DNA of 53,710 nt from NCBI GenBank assembly GCA_031254805.1, contig JAIRTP010000068.1, forward strand, positions 1-53,710. Direction: 5' to 3'. The first letter of the stretch is position 1. Every line of letters starts with the position of its first letter. Positions 26,930-36,268 of this stretch are shown here, one piece after another. Under the pieces are notes generated by a model. That model did not search any database. It was given only the letters and a program-made list of their open reading frames with translations, and had not been told where the DNA came from. Position numbers and translations under genes: made by a program. This stretch comes from Bacteroidales bacterium (GTDB lineage Bacteria > Bacteroidota > Bacteroidia > Bacteroidales > WRLA01).

Positions 26930-27139
26930 TTACATGCTATAATAGAACGGCGCATTATCCTTAATTTCGGCGGGAATAACCTTATTTAGAATTATTTGCT
27001 TGAATATTTCTTTATCTCTTTGAGCGTTGTTGATATGCCTCTCCAAGTCATTGCATATTTTCTTTGCATTAGCTTTTTGATCATGATATTTGACCAAAAG
27101 CAAAATCGTTAATCCTAAAGCGAGCGATAGATATTGCAT
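26930..27139 (-). CDS. Small membrane protein of unknown function
   Basis: A 69-residue ORF with an N-terminal hydrophobic helix (YLSLALGLTILLLV) and a polar, charged remainder (NAKKICNDLERHINNAQRD) that may be helical. It lies 6 bp after the PNGase-like gene and 33 bp before the GSCFA gene on the same strand, which supports it as a real operon member. No family was recognised. Confidence 0.55.
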   Translation of the reverse strand: MQYLSLALGLTILLLVKYHDQKANAKKICNDLERHINNAQRDKEIFKQIILNKVIPAEIKDNAPFYYSM

Positions 27140-27145
27140 ATTCGA

Positions 27146-28819
27146 CTATTTATAGATCAATGTTCCCGAAACGCTCCAATGGCTTTTACTGTTTCCTTCA
27201 GGAGCGCCTTGCGGAATAGCAATTTTCAAAATGTGCGTTCCTTTTGTCAATTTCGGCATCGGCGCATAAACAGGGTTGGTAATTGTTCCCGGACACCAGC
27301 CCGAACGGCTCAAATCGGAAGAGGACAATCCGTTTCTGAAATTTCCCGAGGCAGGATTGAGCGATCGATAAGTCGCGCAATCTTCACGCCATGGAATATA
27401 TTGTAGAATCGATTCATTATCAGAAAATATGCTGTTGATTTTTTGATTGAATTCATCGCCGCCTTCCCAGCCGCCATGTCCGGTGCTCAAGTAGCAAAGC
27501 ATCGATTCGTTGATCCCTTCCGGAAGGGTATAGGAAAATTGAAAAGCGTCATTGTCAAAAAGTTCCGGCATCTCTTGCCATTGCATTTCTAAGACGTTCA
27601 TCGCAAAAAACAACGGAATGGCCTTATATGTTCCTCCTTTTCCTTCGGGATAATATTTCAAATTGAGCGTAACCCGATGCGCCTCTTTCGTCCAATTTCC
27701 GATGCAAACACCGATCCACGCTTCCTTTTCCAAATATTGGGAAACATGCGTAACTTCTTGCTTAAACGTTACAGAATCATTCCATTGCAAATCTCCATAA
27801 GAAAGATACCCGTAACCGTGCGCGCCGAACGACGTGAAAAAACGCATCAATTCGATAGGCGGGTTATAATCCTCAGTAGCTACAATTCCCGAAAATTTTA
27901 CTCCGTTTTCAGTCAAAACAACCGAAGGAAGCGTATCGAGCCCGTGAATAAAAGCTTCCAAAAACGTTCTTTTTTTATCGACAGGTATCAGAAAAATGCT
28001 ACCGGTACGATCGTACGCATCTTTCTCTGCATGATGAATCAGTTCCAAAAAGATATTGTAGTCTTTTGCGCTTTCGGGGAGTTGTACTTTTTTTAATAAA
28101 ACGGCTCCATTTCCGACACGATATACCTTATCTTCATCAAAACCGACAGGTTTTTCAATATCAGGATTGAACTCTATGATTTCATTATCAAAGATGTTGA
28201 TTGAAATTACGCCTGTTTCATTTAATGTTTTAGCATAATACTTACCTTCGATAATTTTACCCCAATCATTCGGTAATAAATCGACTGTTTCTTTTTCATG
28301 GGATATTCTCACGGCTTCTTCGATACGATTTCCATTGATGTCAATTTTTAAAACGACGCCATTCGGAATACCGTAACGCGGCTGAATGGTTCCTCTAAAA
28401 TCCACTTCTTCCGTATACCATATATTAATATGGTTGGAATTGACGACAAGATGTCCGTTTTTACATAAAAATCCTTGAATTTTTGCCGTTGTATCTCTAA
28501 CTTCCCAATTTATGCCTTCTTTTATTTCGAACTCCGTCGTATAACGTTCTCCGGTATAAACTAACGCGGTTTGATACCATTTGTCATTATTAAAATCAAG
28601 ATAAATCGTTTCTTGCGGCGCATTTTCATAAGGAGCGTCGCCGATAGTTTCAATTTTTACGACATTATTGCTGATAATCATTAATTTATAACGGGAAACA
28701 TCCGTATTTCCGTGATAGCTGCTTTGAAATTGAATTTTTACCGTTCCTTGTTGCTTTTTTGCAAAAGTAAAATTGCAAGCTAAAAGCGTTATAAGAAACA
28801 GAATAAAGATTTTTTTCAT
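27146..28819 (-). CDS. Secreted PNGase F-like N-glycanase with GLPGLI-type N-terminal domain
   Basis: A 557-residue secreted protein (signal peptide about 1-20). Residues ~25-190 resemble GLPGLI domains (INWEVRDTTAKIQGFLCKNG, WYTEEVDF, YGIPNGVVLKI). The rest matches peptide-N-glycosidase F, which cleaves N-glycans from asparagine: DAYDRTGSIFL, TGHGGWEGGDEF, IPWREDCATYR, NPASGNF, GLSSSDLSRSGWCPG and KIAIPQGAPEG. By eye, the D in AYDR and the E in GGDEF correspond to catalytic D60 and E206 of PNGase F, while the E118 position (TETW) reads IGNW. Activity on host or diet glycoproteins is plausible but unproven. It is the first gene of a run with the small membrane protein and the GSCFA gene. Confidence 0.83.
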   Translation of the reverse strand: MKKIFILFLITLLACNFTFAKKQQGTVKIQFQSSYHGNTDVSRYKLMIISNNVVKIETIGDAPYENAPQETIYLDFNNDKWYQTALVYTGERYTTEFEIKEGINWEVRDTTAKIQGFLCKNGHLVVNSNHINIWYTEEVDFRGTIQPRYGIPNGVVLKIDINGNRIEEAVRISHEKETVDLLPNDWGKIIEGKYYAKTLNETGVISINIFDNEIIEFNPDIEKPVGFDEDKVYRVGNGAVLLKKVQLPESAKDYNIFLELIHHAEKDAYDRTGSIFLIPVDKKRTFLEAFIHGLDTLPSVVLTENGVKFSGIVATEDYNPPIELMRFFTSFGAHGYGYLSYGDLQWNDSVTFKQEVTHVSQYLEKEAWIGVCIGNWTKEAHRVTLNLKYYPEGKGGTYKAIPLFFAMNVLEMQWQEMPELFDNDAFQFSYTLPEGINESMLCYLSTGHGGWEGGDEFNQKINSIFSDNESILQYIPWREDCATYRSLNPASGNFRNGLSSSDLSRSGWCPGTITNPVYAPMPKLTKGTHILKIAIPQGAPEGNSKSHWSVSGTLIYK

Positions 28820-28838
28820 GAAGTATGATTTTTTTCTG

Positions 28839-28846
28839 CAAAAATA
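28839..28846 (-). promoter_or_regulatory. -7 promoter box for the PNGase-like gene
   Basis: TATTTTTG on the minus strand, 19 bp before the ATG. It fits TAnnTTTG; the -33 element is not clear. Confidence 0.5.
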
Positions 28847-28935
28847 TACATTTTTATTAAGCTGTAAAACAGGGAAAAATCTTTGAAATCGGATTCAAGG
28901 AGGTGCAATTATCAGTTATAGGTTTGAAAATATCT

Positions 28936-28943
28936 TACCTTTG
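28936..28943 (+). promoter_or_regulatory. -7 promoter box for the DciA-like gene
   Basis: TACCTTTG followed by C, 35 bp before the ATG at 28979. It is divergent from the PNGase-like gene promoter. Confidence 0.65.
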
Positions 28944-28978
28944 CATAGATTATTGGATTTACATGACAGTTTCAATTT

Positions 28979-29260
28979 ATGGACGAAGAAAGCATTAAGA
29001 ATCTCATTGGCAAAGCGCTTCAAGAGAATAACTTGAATAAAGGATTGAACGATGCCAAAATTATAGAAGCATGGAATAAACTCGTTGATCCTAAGGTCAA
29101 ACAACAGATAGATAAGATATTTGTCCGGAATGGAAAACTTTATGTGGATGTTTCTAACGCCGCTTTACGTCAGGACCTGCTTTTTCAAAGAACTAAACTT
29201 TGCAACATTATTAATAAAATATTGAAAGAGGACCTTTTAAAAGAGATCGTGTTGAAATAA
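28979..29260 (+). CDS. DUF721/DciA-like protein
   Basis: A 93-residue protein with NLIGKALQENNLNKGLNDAK, IIEAWNKLVDPKVKQQID and the beta stretch NGKLYVDVSNAALRQDLLFQ. These match DUF721, the KH-like fold of the replicative-helicase loader DciA; ALRQDL followed by an N-rich helix is characteristic. In many bacteria lacking DnaC, DciA helps load DnaB. Length is typical of the short Bacteroidota form. It is a single gene behind its own promoter. Confidence 0.85.
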   Translation: MDEESIKNLIGKALQENNLNKGLNDAKIIEAWNKLVDPKVKQQIDKIFVRNGKLYVDVSNAALRQDLLFQRTKLCNIINKILKEDLLKEIVLK

Positions 29261-29343
29261 TGTAAGTTTTTCTGAAAAATCCTTTATTTGTTTTGATAAG
29301 TCGCTTATACTTCTATGGCGTTTTTAAATAAGAAATGTTCTTA

Positions 29344-29814
29344 TCAAACAAAAGGAAACGGTAGAAGATTCTCTATTCCCGTCATGACAATGCTCTTTCC
29401 CGAAGCGGCGCTTAAAATATATTTTATGGGAGTTGTTTGGCGATTTTCATATTCAGCAAGAACCTGACGGCAAGATCCGCATGGAAATGGCGGCGATTTG
29501 ATAGCGGAATCTTTGGCGATGGCAGTGATGGCGACCGCTTTGATCTCTTCTTTCGGATAATTGGCCGAAGCGGCAAAAATGGCGACGCGTTCGGCGCATA
29601 ATCCGCTCGGATAAGCGACATTTTCTTGATTATTTCCTAAAATGATAGCGCCGTTTTTTAATAAAATAGCTGCTCCTACGTGATATTTAGAGTAAGGAGC
29701 GTAAGCGTTCTTCGCCGCTTCATGCGCTTTCTCTATCAGCATACGTTCTTGCGGCGGTAATTCGGATAGCGTTTCGTATTCTTGGTAAACGATTTGAATC
29801 TCTTCTTTTTTCAT
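29344..29814 (-). CDS. cdd: Cytidine deaminase
   Basis: A 156-residue zinc hydrolase that deaminates cytidine and deoxycytidine for pyrimidine salvage. The active site is complete: YHVGAAILL, then PSGLCAERVAIFAA (zinc Cys and catalytic Glu) and FPCGSCRQVLAEY (two zinc Cys). It starts 18 bp after the phosphofructokinase gene on the same strand, so the two are probably cotranscribed. Confidence 0.95.
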   Translation of the reverse strand: MKKEEIQIVYQEYETLSELPPQERMLIEKAHEAAKNAYAPYSKYHVGAAILLKNGAIILGNNQENVAYPSGLCAERVAIFAASANYPKEEIKAVAITAIAKDSAIKSPPFPCGSCRQVLAEYENRQTTPIKYILSAASGKSIVMTGIENLLPFPFV

Positions 29815-29832
29815 TCGACAATATTATGGCGT

Positions 29833-31083
29833 TTAATATTTCAGATATTCTGAATTCCAATTCAATATTTTGAAAAAATCAAATTCTTCCGGATTTGGAA
29901 GATATTTCTTCGCCGCTATATAATCGGTTTCGATCAAATATTGCTGATTTGTACTATATACCATTTTGGTTTTATTTTGCTCCATGTCAACTAAACGAGG
30001 CAATATTTTTCCGTCGACCGTCACATCTTCCAAAAATAGCGGCGAGATATTTCCTACAGAATCGACGGTAACCATACAGCCTGTTTTTCCTGCGTCGAAA
30101 AGCTGTTTTACGCCCATTCCCAACATGCTGCAATACATTTTGTCGTAGGCTGACGGAGCGGCGCATCGGACATGATAACCGATCTCGACGGGACGACTTT
30201 TGATCGGAATATTTAATTCCTCGATTTTCTTCATCAGGATCACGTTGAAAACATGCGCTTTGCTGATGATTCCCAATTCGGGATGCCCATGAGCGTCATA
30301 TTCGAAATGAATTCCCGTGTTGATAATGTCCTCGTCCGACAGAAAGTGCAACACTCCTTCGCTCAACATGACAGCTCCATAATCAATGCCAAGAATTTTT
30401 CTTTTTATCATAGAAGAAATCATCAAACGGATGATTTTATCAACGGTAATCTGGGTTTTGTTAAACATTTCAGGAATGATGATCATCGGAATATGACAAG
30501 CCGCTCCGACGGCAAAAGCCAAATGCCCCGCTTCGCGCCCCATGACGGAGATCAAGAACCAGTTGACGGAAGTGCGCGCATCTTCGTAAATGGTTGTCGT
30601 CAATTTACAAGCTTCTTCTTTTGCCGATACAAATCCGAAAGTATATTGATCCGGAGGCAATGGCAAATCATTATCTATGGTTTTCGGGACGTGAATATTT
30701 TGAATATTTATATGATGTTTTCTTAAAAAAGCGGTCAATCTGTTGGCAGTTGAAGCAGTATCGTCGCCGCCTATTGTTACCAAAAGTTTTACGTTATTTT
30801 CAACAAAGAAATCCGTTGAAAATTCTTCATCTTTAGGCTTATAACGGCTCATTTGAAGGTAAGAACCTCCGGTTTTAAAAATGTTATCTGCTTTGGCGAA
30901 GAATATCTCTTTAGTCCGGCGTTTACTGTCCAAAAGTCCGGAAAATCCTCTGTGGATACCTAAAACGCGATATCCGTCGCGTAAGAAAGATTTGGCAACA
31001 GAGCCGATCACGGTATTGATACCGGGCGCAGGGCCGCCTCCGCAAAGAATAGCGACAGTCTTTTTTTGCTTGATTTCGCTCAT
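29833..31083 (-). CDS. 6-phosphofructokinase, probably pyrophosphate-dependent
   Basis: A 416-residue PFK-family enzyme that phosphorylates fructose 6-phosphate. Motifs are CGGGPAPGINTVIG, IGGDDTAS (105-112), VPKTIDNDLPLP and VMGREAGHLA. Two positions point to pyrophosphate rather than ATP: GGDD (ATP enzymes have GGDG) and PKTIDND (ATP enzymes have PGTIDND). The reaction would then be reversible and could run in glycolysis or gluconeogenesis, as in several anaerobic Bacteroidales. It lies about 40 bp after rpoN and just upstream of cdd. Confidence 0.9.
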   Translation of the reverse strand: MSEIKQKKTVAILCGGGPAPGINTVIGSVAKSFLRDGYRVLGIHRGFSGLLDSKRRTKEIFFAKADNIFKTGGSYLQMSRYKPKDEEFSTDFFVENNVKLLVTIGGDDTASTANRLTAFLRKHHINIQNIHVPKTIDNDLPLPPDQYTFGFVSAKEEACKLTTTIYEDARTSVNWFLISVMGREAGHLAFAVGAACHIPMIIIPEMFNKTQITVDKIIRLMISSMIKRKILGIDYGAVMLSEGVLHFLSDEDIINTGIHFEYDAHGHPELGIISKAHVFNVILMKKIEELNIPIKSRPVEIGYHVRCAAPSAYDKMYCSMLGMGVKQLFDAGKTGCMVTVDSVGNISPLFLEDVTVDGKILPRLVDMEQNKTKMVYSTNQQYLIETDYIAAKKYLPNPEEFDFFKILNWNSEYLKY

Positions 31084-31124
31084 ATTTTTATATAAAATTT
31101 TGTAATCGGAATCATCATGGATTT

Positions 31125-32609
31125 CTACAACTCCTTACGAAGCCTTGACGGGGGAATATTTAATTGTTCCCGATATTTGGCGACGGTACGGCGCGCAACG
31201 CCATAGCCTTTCTCTTTGAGCAATGTTAAGAGCTTATCGTCGGTCAATGGAGCCGATTTATCTTCTTCATCGACTAATTTTTTCAAAGCTTGCTTGATCT
31301 CTTTGGTAGAGATTTCTTCGCCTTCATCGTTTTGGAATGATTCCGAAAATAGATTTTTCAACAGAAATGTTTCAAAGGGCGTTTGTACATATTTAGAACT
31401 TACCACGCGGGAAATAGTACTGACATCCATATTGAGCGCTTCGGCAATATCTTTCAGGATCATGGGATGCAATCTGCTTTCATCACCCGTCGTAAAATAC
31501 TCTTTTTGATATTGTGCAATGGTTGTCATGACCGATAACAACGTGTTTTGACGTTGTCTGATGGCGTCGATAAACCAGCGGGCGGCATCGATACGATTGC
31601 GGACAAATTGCGCCGCTTCTTTATTCTGATTATTGTTGGACTTTGAATCTTCATTTTTAGAGTATAATTCCAACATTTCTTGATAATCTTTGCTGATATA
31701 AAGTTCTGGCGTGTTATGGCTATTCAGTTGGACGTCTAGCGTATCGCCGATCACATTGACCGTAAAATCGGGAATAATACTTTGCGAAGCGGTATAAGAG
31801 TCGACGCTATAGTCGCCGGGTTTTGGGTTGAGTTTCAGTATTTCGGCAATTACTTCTTTCAACTCTTGCTCGTTCATGCCTGTGCGTTGAAGAATACGTT
31901 CGTAATGTTTTTTCGAAAATTCGTTGAAATATTTATCAATGACCACTGTCGCTTTTTCGATAGTCGGCGTAGGCGTTTTTCTATGAAGTTGCAACAATAA
32001 GCACTCTCTCAGATCGCGCGCGCTGATTCCGGCGGGATCAAAATCTTGAATAACATGCAAAATTTCGGCGACATGATGTTCGGAAACATGGATGTTCTTC
32101 ATAAACGAGAGATCGTCGACAATAGATTCAATGTCGCGCGCTAAATAACCGGCGTCGTCGATATTGCCGATGATTTGCAGCGCTATTTGAAAATCGGTTT
32201 CATTGAGATCGCGTAAGCTCAATTGCTCTAAAAGATATTCATGGAACGATTTTCCGGAAGCCATAGGGATTTCTTTTGATTCTTCATAAGAATGATTATT
32301 GGAATAGAGTCGATAATCGGGAATATCGTCTTCGTCCATATAATCTTCCATTGAAAATTCATTATCGCTATCTATCCCTCTTTCTTGTTCTTTTTCGTCG
32401 TTGTTATTAAAATCTTCTTCAGGCGCATGGTCTTGTTGATAATTATCATTCTCGTCGTCATTCATTTCCAGCGCTGGATTATTCTCAATTTCCTCCTTTA
32501 TCCGTTGTTCTAACGACATAGCGGGAACTTGCATCAGCTTCATCAACATGATCTGTTGCGGAGAAAGCTTTTGTTGTAAACGTTGCTGTAATGTGAGTTT
32601 TTGCGACAT
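31125..32609 (-). CDS. rpoN: RNA polymerase sigma-54 factor
   Basis: A 494-residue sigma factor that needs AAA+ activators for promoter opening. Region I is glutamine- and leucine-rich (LTLQQRLQQKLSPQQIMLMKL), followed by an acidic region II (about 50-95) and the core-binding part. The DNA-binding part has an HTH (ALNMDVSTISRVVSSKYVQT) and the C-terminal RpoN box (GVARRTVAKYREQLNIP). All regions are present. No sigma-54 activator or convincing -24/-12 promoter was noted in this window. Confidence 0.96.
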   Translation of the reverse strand: MSQKLTLQQRLQQKLSPQQIMLMKLMQVPAMSLEQRIKEEIENNPALEMNDDENDNYQQDHAPEEDFNNNDEKEQERGIDSDNEFSMEDYMDEDDIPDYRLYSNNHSYEESKEIPMASGKSFHEYLLEQLSLRDLNETDFQIALQIIGNIDDAGYLARDIESIVDDLSFMKNIHVSEHHVAEILHVIQDFDPAGISARDLRECLLLQLHRKTPTPTIEKATVVIDKYFNEFSKKHYERILQRTGMNEQELKEVIAEILKLNPKPGDYSVDSYTASQSIIPDFTVNVIGDTLDVQLNSHNTPELYISKDYQEMLELYSKNEDSKSNNNQNKEAAQFVRNRIDAARWFIDAIRQRQNTLLSVMTTIAQYQKEYFTTGDESRLHPMILKDIAEALNMDVSTISRVVSSKYVQTPFETFLLKNLFSESFQNDEGEEISTKEIKQALKKLVDEEDKSAPLTDDKLLTLLKEKGYGVARRTVAKYREQLNIPPSRLRKEL

Positions 32610-32677
32610 AATCTTTTACTTACTCTCAATAATAATAACGGCTTCTTTTATAATTTGTTTTTATGAATACAAATAAA

Positions 32678-34066
32678 TTAAAATTCCACATTCATCGGAG
32701 TACGCGGAAACGGGATCACATCGCGGATATTTCCCATTCCCGTTACGAACAAGAGCAACCTTTCAAAACCTAATCCGAATCCGCTGTGAGGTGCGGAACC
32801 AAAGCGACGGGTATCAAGATACCACCACATCTCTTCCGGTTCAATTCCGACCTCATGCATGCGGGCTACTAATTTATCATAATCTTCTTCTCGTTGCGAA
32901 CCGCCGATAATCTCACCGATGCGAGGAAACAGTACGTCCATAGCGCGAACGGTCTTGCCGTCGTCGTTACTTTTCATATAAAAAGCTTTGATCTCTTTAG
33001 GATAATCGATCAGGACGACAGGCGTTTTGAAATGTTCTTCTACCAAATAACGTTCATGTTCGGCTTGCAAATCGACTCCCCATGAGACGGGAAATTCCCA
33101 TTTCTTGTCGGCTTTTTCTAAGATTTCGACGGCTTCGGTATAGGTCAAACGTTTGAAGTTATTAGAAATGACAAATTGTAAACGTTCTATCAATTCTTTA
33201 TCGAACATATCGTTCAAGAATTTCAAATCATCCATGCAATTGTCCAAGGCGTAATTAACGCAGAATTTAAGAAAATTTTCCGCTAAATCCATATTGTCGT
33301 TAATATCGTAGAACGCCATTTCGGGTTCTATCATCCAAAACTCTGCTAAATGTCGCGGCGTATTGGAATTTTCAGCACGAAAAGTGGGGCCGAAAGTGTA
33401 TATTTCAGATAACGCCATTGCGCCGAGTTCTCCTTCCAATTGTCCTGAAACAGTCAAACTGGTCATTTTTCCAAAAAAGTCTTCCGTATAATTGATCGCG
33501 CCTGTTTCGGTTTTCGGCAAATTATCTAAAGGTAATGTCGTTACTTGAAACATGGCTCCGGCTCCTTCGGCGTCGGACGCCGTGATGATCGGCGTATGTA
33601 GATAATAAAATCCTCTGTCATTGAAATATTTGTGAATAGCGTATGCCATAGCGTGACGAATGCGAAAAACTGCGCCGAAAGTATTAGTTCGCGGACGTAA
33701 ATGAGCAATAGAACGTAGGAATTCCAGAGAATGTCCTTTTTTCTGTAAAGGATAGCTGTTAGGATCAGCCGTGCCGTAAATCTCTATTTCATTTGCTTGC
33801 ACTTCGACATTTTGTCCTTTGCCCATGGATGACACTAAAGTTCCGGTTATGGAAATACCTGCTCCCGTAGTTGCCAATTTTAATGTTTCTTCGTCAAAGT
33901 TGGGAACGTCGACCACAACCTGTATGTTATGAATAGTAGAACCGTCGTTAACAGCTAAAAAGGCGACATTTTTGTTTTCACGTTTAGTGCGAACCCATCC
34001 TTTTATGTTAATGAGTTTTCCAATCTCTTTCGAAGCCAACGCGTCGACAATTTTTGTGCGTTTCAT
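32678..34066 (-). CDS. asnS: Asparaginyl-tRNA synthetase
   Basis: A 462-residue class IIb synthetase that charges tRNA-Asn. It has an N-terminal OB-fold anticodon domain ([20 protein letters not shown]) and a catalytic domain with [20 protein letters not shown] (motif 2) and [19 protein letters not shown] (motif 3), ending [10 protein letters not shown]. The length is typical. It lies 68 bp upstream of rpoN. A CTAAGGTA at 34134-34141, one mismatch from the -7 box, may be its promoter. Confidence 0.97.
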   Translation of the reverse strand: MKRTKIVDALASKEIGKLINIKGWVRTKRENKNVAFLAVNDGSTIHNIQVVVDVPNFDEETLKLATTGAGISITGTLVSSMGKGQNVEVQANEIEIYGTADPNSYPLQKKGHSLEFLRSIAHLRPRTNTFGAVFRIRHAMAYAIHKYFNDRGFYYLHTPIITASDAEGAGAMFQVTTLPLDNLPKTETGAINYTEDFFGKMTSLTVSGQLEGELGAMALSEIYTFGPTFRAENSNTPRHLAEFWMIEPEMAFYDINDNMDLAENFLKFCVNYALDNCMDDLKFLNDMFDKELIERLQFVISNNFKRLTYTEAVEILEKADKKWEFPVSWGVDLQAEHERYLVEEHFKTPVVLIDYPKEIKAFYMKSNDDGKTVRAMDVLFPRIGEIIGGSQREEDYDKLVARMHEVGIEPEEMWWYLDTRRFGSAPHSGFGLGFERLLLFVTGMGNIRDVIPFPRTPMNVEF

Positions 34067-34218
34067 CTTTGTTTTATGTTTAAGTAATAAAATAATGATT
34101 TCTAAAGTTTTATGATTAAAGCTTTAGGGTGCGCTAAGGTACGAAAAAAAATAATTAAGAATAGCGGAAATAAGCAGTAGTAAAATCTATATATTTATTG
34201 CATTAATCGGAATATATC

Positions 34219-34278
34219 AAGGCAAACGTACGAAAATATTAACTTTACAAGATGAAAACGATACAATTTGGTTTTAAA
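34219..34278 (+). repeat. Degenerate ~60-bp repeat, copy 2
   Basis: This is the partner of 68-127. A short frame starting at the ATG (34252) continues as KTIQFGFKPLTLHKFTLSIK and is soon stopped. It lies about 120 bp before an IS1634-type transposase remnant. It is probably the end or N-terminus of a mobile element of unidentified family. Confidence 0.6.
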
Positions 34279-34401
34279 CCCCTAACTCTGCATAAATTTA
34301 CCCTGTCTATCAAAAAAATAATTCTACAAGCGAAAATCATTTTTTTACCTTTTACAGTTACCTAATTAGATTGTCTGTAATTATTTTTTAAAATGCAAAA
34401 T

Positions 34402-35072
34402 ATGAAATCGCCAGAATGGCTAAATCAATTCAGAGAACCCCCGTACTGAAATTGAGAAAATCAGCGGAAAGCGCTACAAATACGAAATAAAGTATGAATG
34501 CAGCAAAGAGAAAAAAAAATAAAGAAAGCAGGACATTTATTGGGAAAAATAACAGAAAATAAAGGCTTTCAGCCGTCGGAAAAGAATGAACTCAAGCGGC
34601 AGTATGGGCATATTCCAACTGTTAACCTAAAAAAGTTTGGTTTGTATTTTCTGTATTCAACACTGATTGATAGAGAAATAGCGACACTTAAAACAAGTTT
34701 CGTTCTCAATGATGAGGTTCGGATATCAAACTCCGATAAAAAGAGCGAACAGCTATCATTCACATGATTTTATTTCGGAAGAATTGTTTTCCCACGCTTT
34801 TATCGATCAATGTATAACAAACACATTGAGAACAATAGGCGAAAGGCGTGAAACAGTTGCCGCATAGATGAAAGGTCTTCTTAAAGCATTGCCCGAAGAA
34901 GGGAAAAATTTTGTAATGATGGATTCGGCACATATTCCAAGCCTCCCGAAAATCCGAATGTTCCGTCGGATACAATCCCGACGGAACATTCGATAAACAG
35001 ATACGATTTCAAATCAACTATTTCATCCCTGTTACATATGCTGTAACAATTGGCTTAAAAAATAGCTTTTGA
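34402..35072 (+). pseudogene. IS1634-type transposase remnant (frameshifted, truncated)
   Basis: Pieces in different frames follow the order of an IS1634/IS4-like transposase: PEWLNQFREP, then TEIEKISGKRYKYEIKYE, GHLLGKITENKGFQPSEKNE, FGLYFLYSTLIDREIATLKT, TLRTIGERRETVAA, and KNFVMMDSAHIPSLP, where MMDS holds the first catalytic Asp. It ends with NPDGTFDKQIRFQ. Several frameshifts and an in-frame stop interrupt it. The C-terminal half with the other acidic residues is missing, and so is a stretch between TLKTSF and the region of 34770. It is not functional. Confidence 0.85.
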
Positions 35073-35124
35073 TACGCCCTCTTTTTATAATTCAGAGACT
35101 TTCTCAATTTTAAAAAGATAAGGA

Positions 35125-36207
35125 CTAAGGAATCGAAATGGTTGCCGACACCGGAAAATGATCCGAATAAGGGATATGGTAAATTTCAAATTGAGAACTT
35201 TTAAAAGATTGGCTAAACAAAACATAATCGATGCGAATAGGCGGAGTCAAATCGCTATTATAGGTATTTCCCATTCCTTTTCCCGAAACAATAAAAGCAT
35301 CTTTTAAATCTTCCTTGATACGATGATACGCAAAAGAGGTAGGCGTATCGTTAAAATCTCCGCAAACGACAACCGGATATGGCGTGTTTTTAATCTCCAA
35401 TGCAACAAGACGGGCTTGTTGAGAACGCAGACGATACGACTCTGCCAATTTATCATATAATTTTTTATATTCTCCCCGATTTTGCAATTCAAGCGTTCCC
35501 ATTACAAAGTCAATGTCGCTTTTTACAATCCTTGTCGATTGCAGATGTAAATTGAAAATTCTAATCGTATCGTTTTGAATAACGATATCCGTATACATCC
35601 CGATCCTTCGTTTTCCAAGTTGAATGGCATTACGCGCGACAATAGGATATTTCGATAAAGTCAAAAGACATAAAGCGGCATTTTGAGAATGATCGGAGAA
35701 ATAGCGTTGATAATGAAAGTTAGCGGCTCCGACAGATTCTCTGAATCGCGTTATGAATTGTTCCGTTTCGTCTTCTTTTACACCTCTAAACTCCTGCAAA
35801 CAAATGATATCAGGAGATTCTCTTGAAATAAAAGAGGCAATAGTATCAGATAACGCTTTTCCCTTAACAGTTTGATTATTTCCACGCAATCCTTGACAAT
35901 TATATGATAATATCTTAACGCCCTCAGCCGTTTCTTCATGTTTTCCCGCTAATCTGACATGTTGCGCAATATCATAAAATTGAAGCGCTAAAAATAAAAT
36001 TCCAAGAATTGCAAATTTCGGCTTCAAAATAAGTAAGACAATTACAAAAAAGGCATTAATAAAATAAATCCAAGGGAAAACAAGCCCCGCAAAAGCAGGA
36101 AAAACAAGCCGATCGGGCGGAATGAACGGCGCTAAAAATGCCATGAGAAGCAGAAAAAGAGCCAGAAGCTGAATAATAAGGACGATAATAGCTAAAAATT
36201 TTCTCAT
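35125..36207 (-). CDS. Membrane-anchored endonuclease/exonuclease/phosphatase-family protein
   Basis: A 360-residue protein with two or three N-terminal transmembrane helices (about 1-90), then an EEP domain: LSYNCQGLRG, DIICLQEFRG (metal-binding Glu), FNLHLQSTR, VVCGDFNDTP and the final YSDHFPVSATI (catalytic Asp-His). The active site is complete. The substrate, whether nucleic acid, phospholipid or another phosphoester, cannot be told. It lies 61 bp downstream of the DUF6340-like lipoprotein gene. Confidence 0.9.
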   Translation of the reverse strand: MRKFLAIIVLIIQLLALFLLLMAFLAPFIPPDRLVFPAFAGLVFPWIYFINAFFVIVLLILKPKFAILGILFLALQFYDIAQHVRLAGKHEETAEGVKILSYNCQGLRGNNQTVKGKALSDTIASFISRESPDIICLQEFRGVKEDETEQFITRFRESVGAANFHYQRYFSDHSQNAALCLLTLSKYPIVARNAIQLGKRRIGMYTDIVIQNDTIRIFNLHLQSTRIVKSDIDFVMGTLELQNRGEYKKLYDKLAESYRLRSQQARLVALEIKNTPYPVVVCGDFNDTPTSFAYHRIKEDLKDAFIVSGKGMGNTYNSDLTPPIRIDYVLFSQSFKSSQFEIYHIPYSDHFPVSATISIP

Positions 36208-36268
36208 AGTATATATATAATTTTCTTTGTCAAATTGCCTGCATTAAAACATTTACTCATCATTCCCA

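Noticed and set aside
29281..29345. Small hairpins (ATAAG-CTTAT, ATAAGAA-TTCTTAT) in the convergent gap before cdd
   Set aside because: The stems are short and the T-tails poor; a terminator is possible but not supported well enough to annotate.
34569..34989. Minus-strand open frames across the IS1634 remnant
   Set aside because: They are antisense to recognisable transposase pieces and contain no independent motif.
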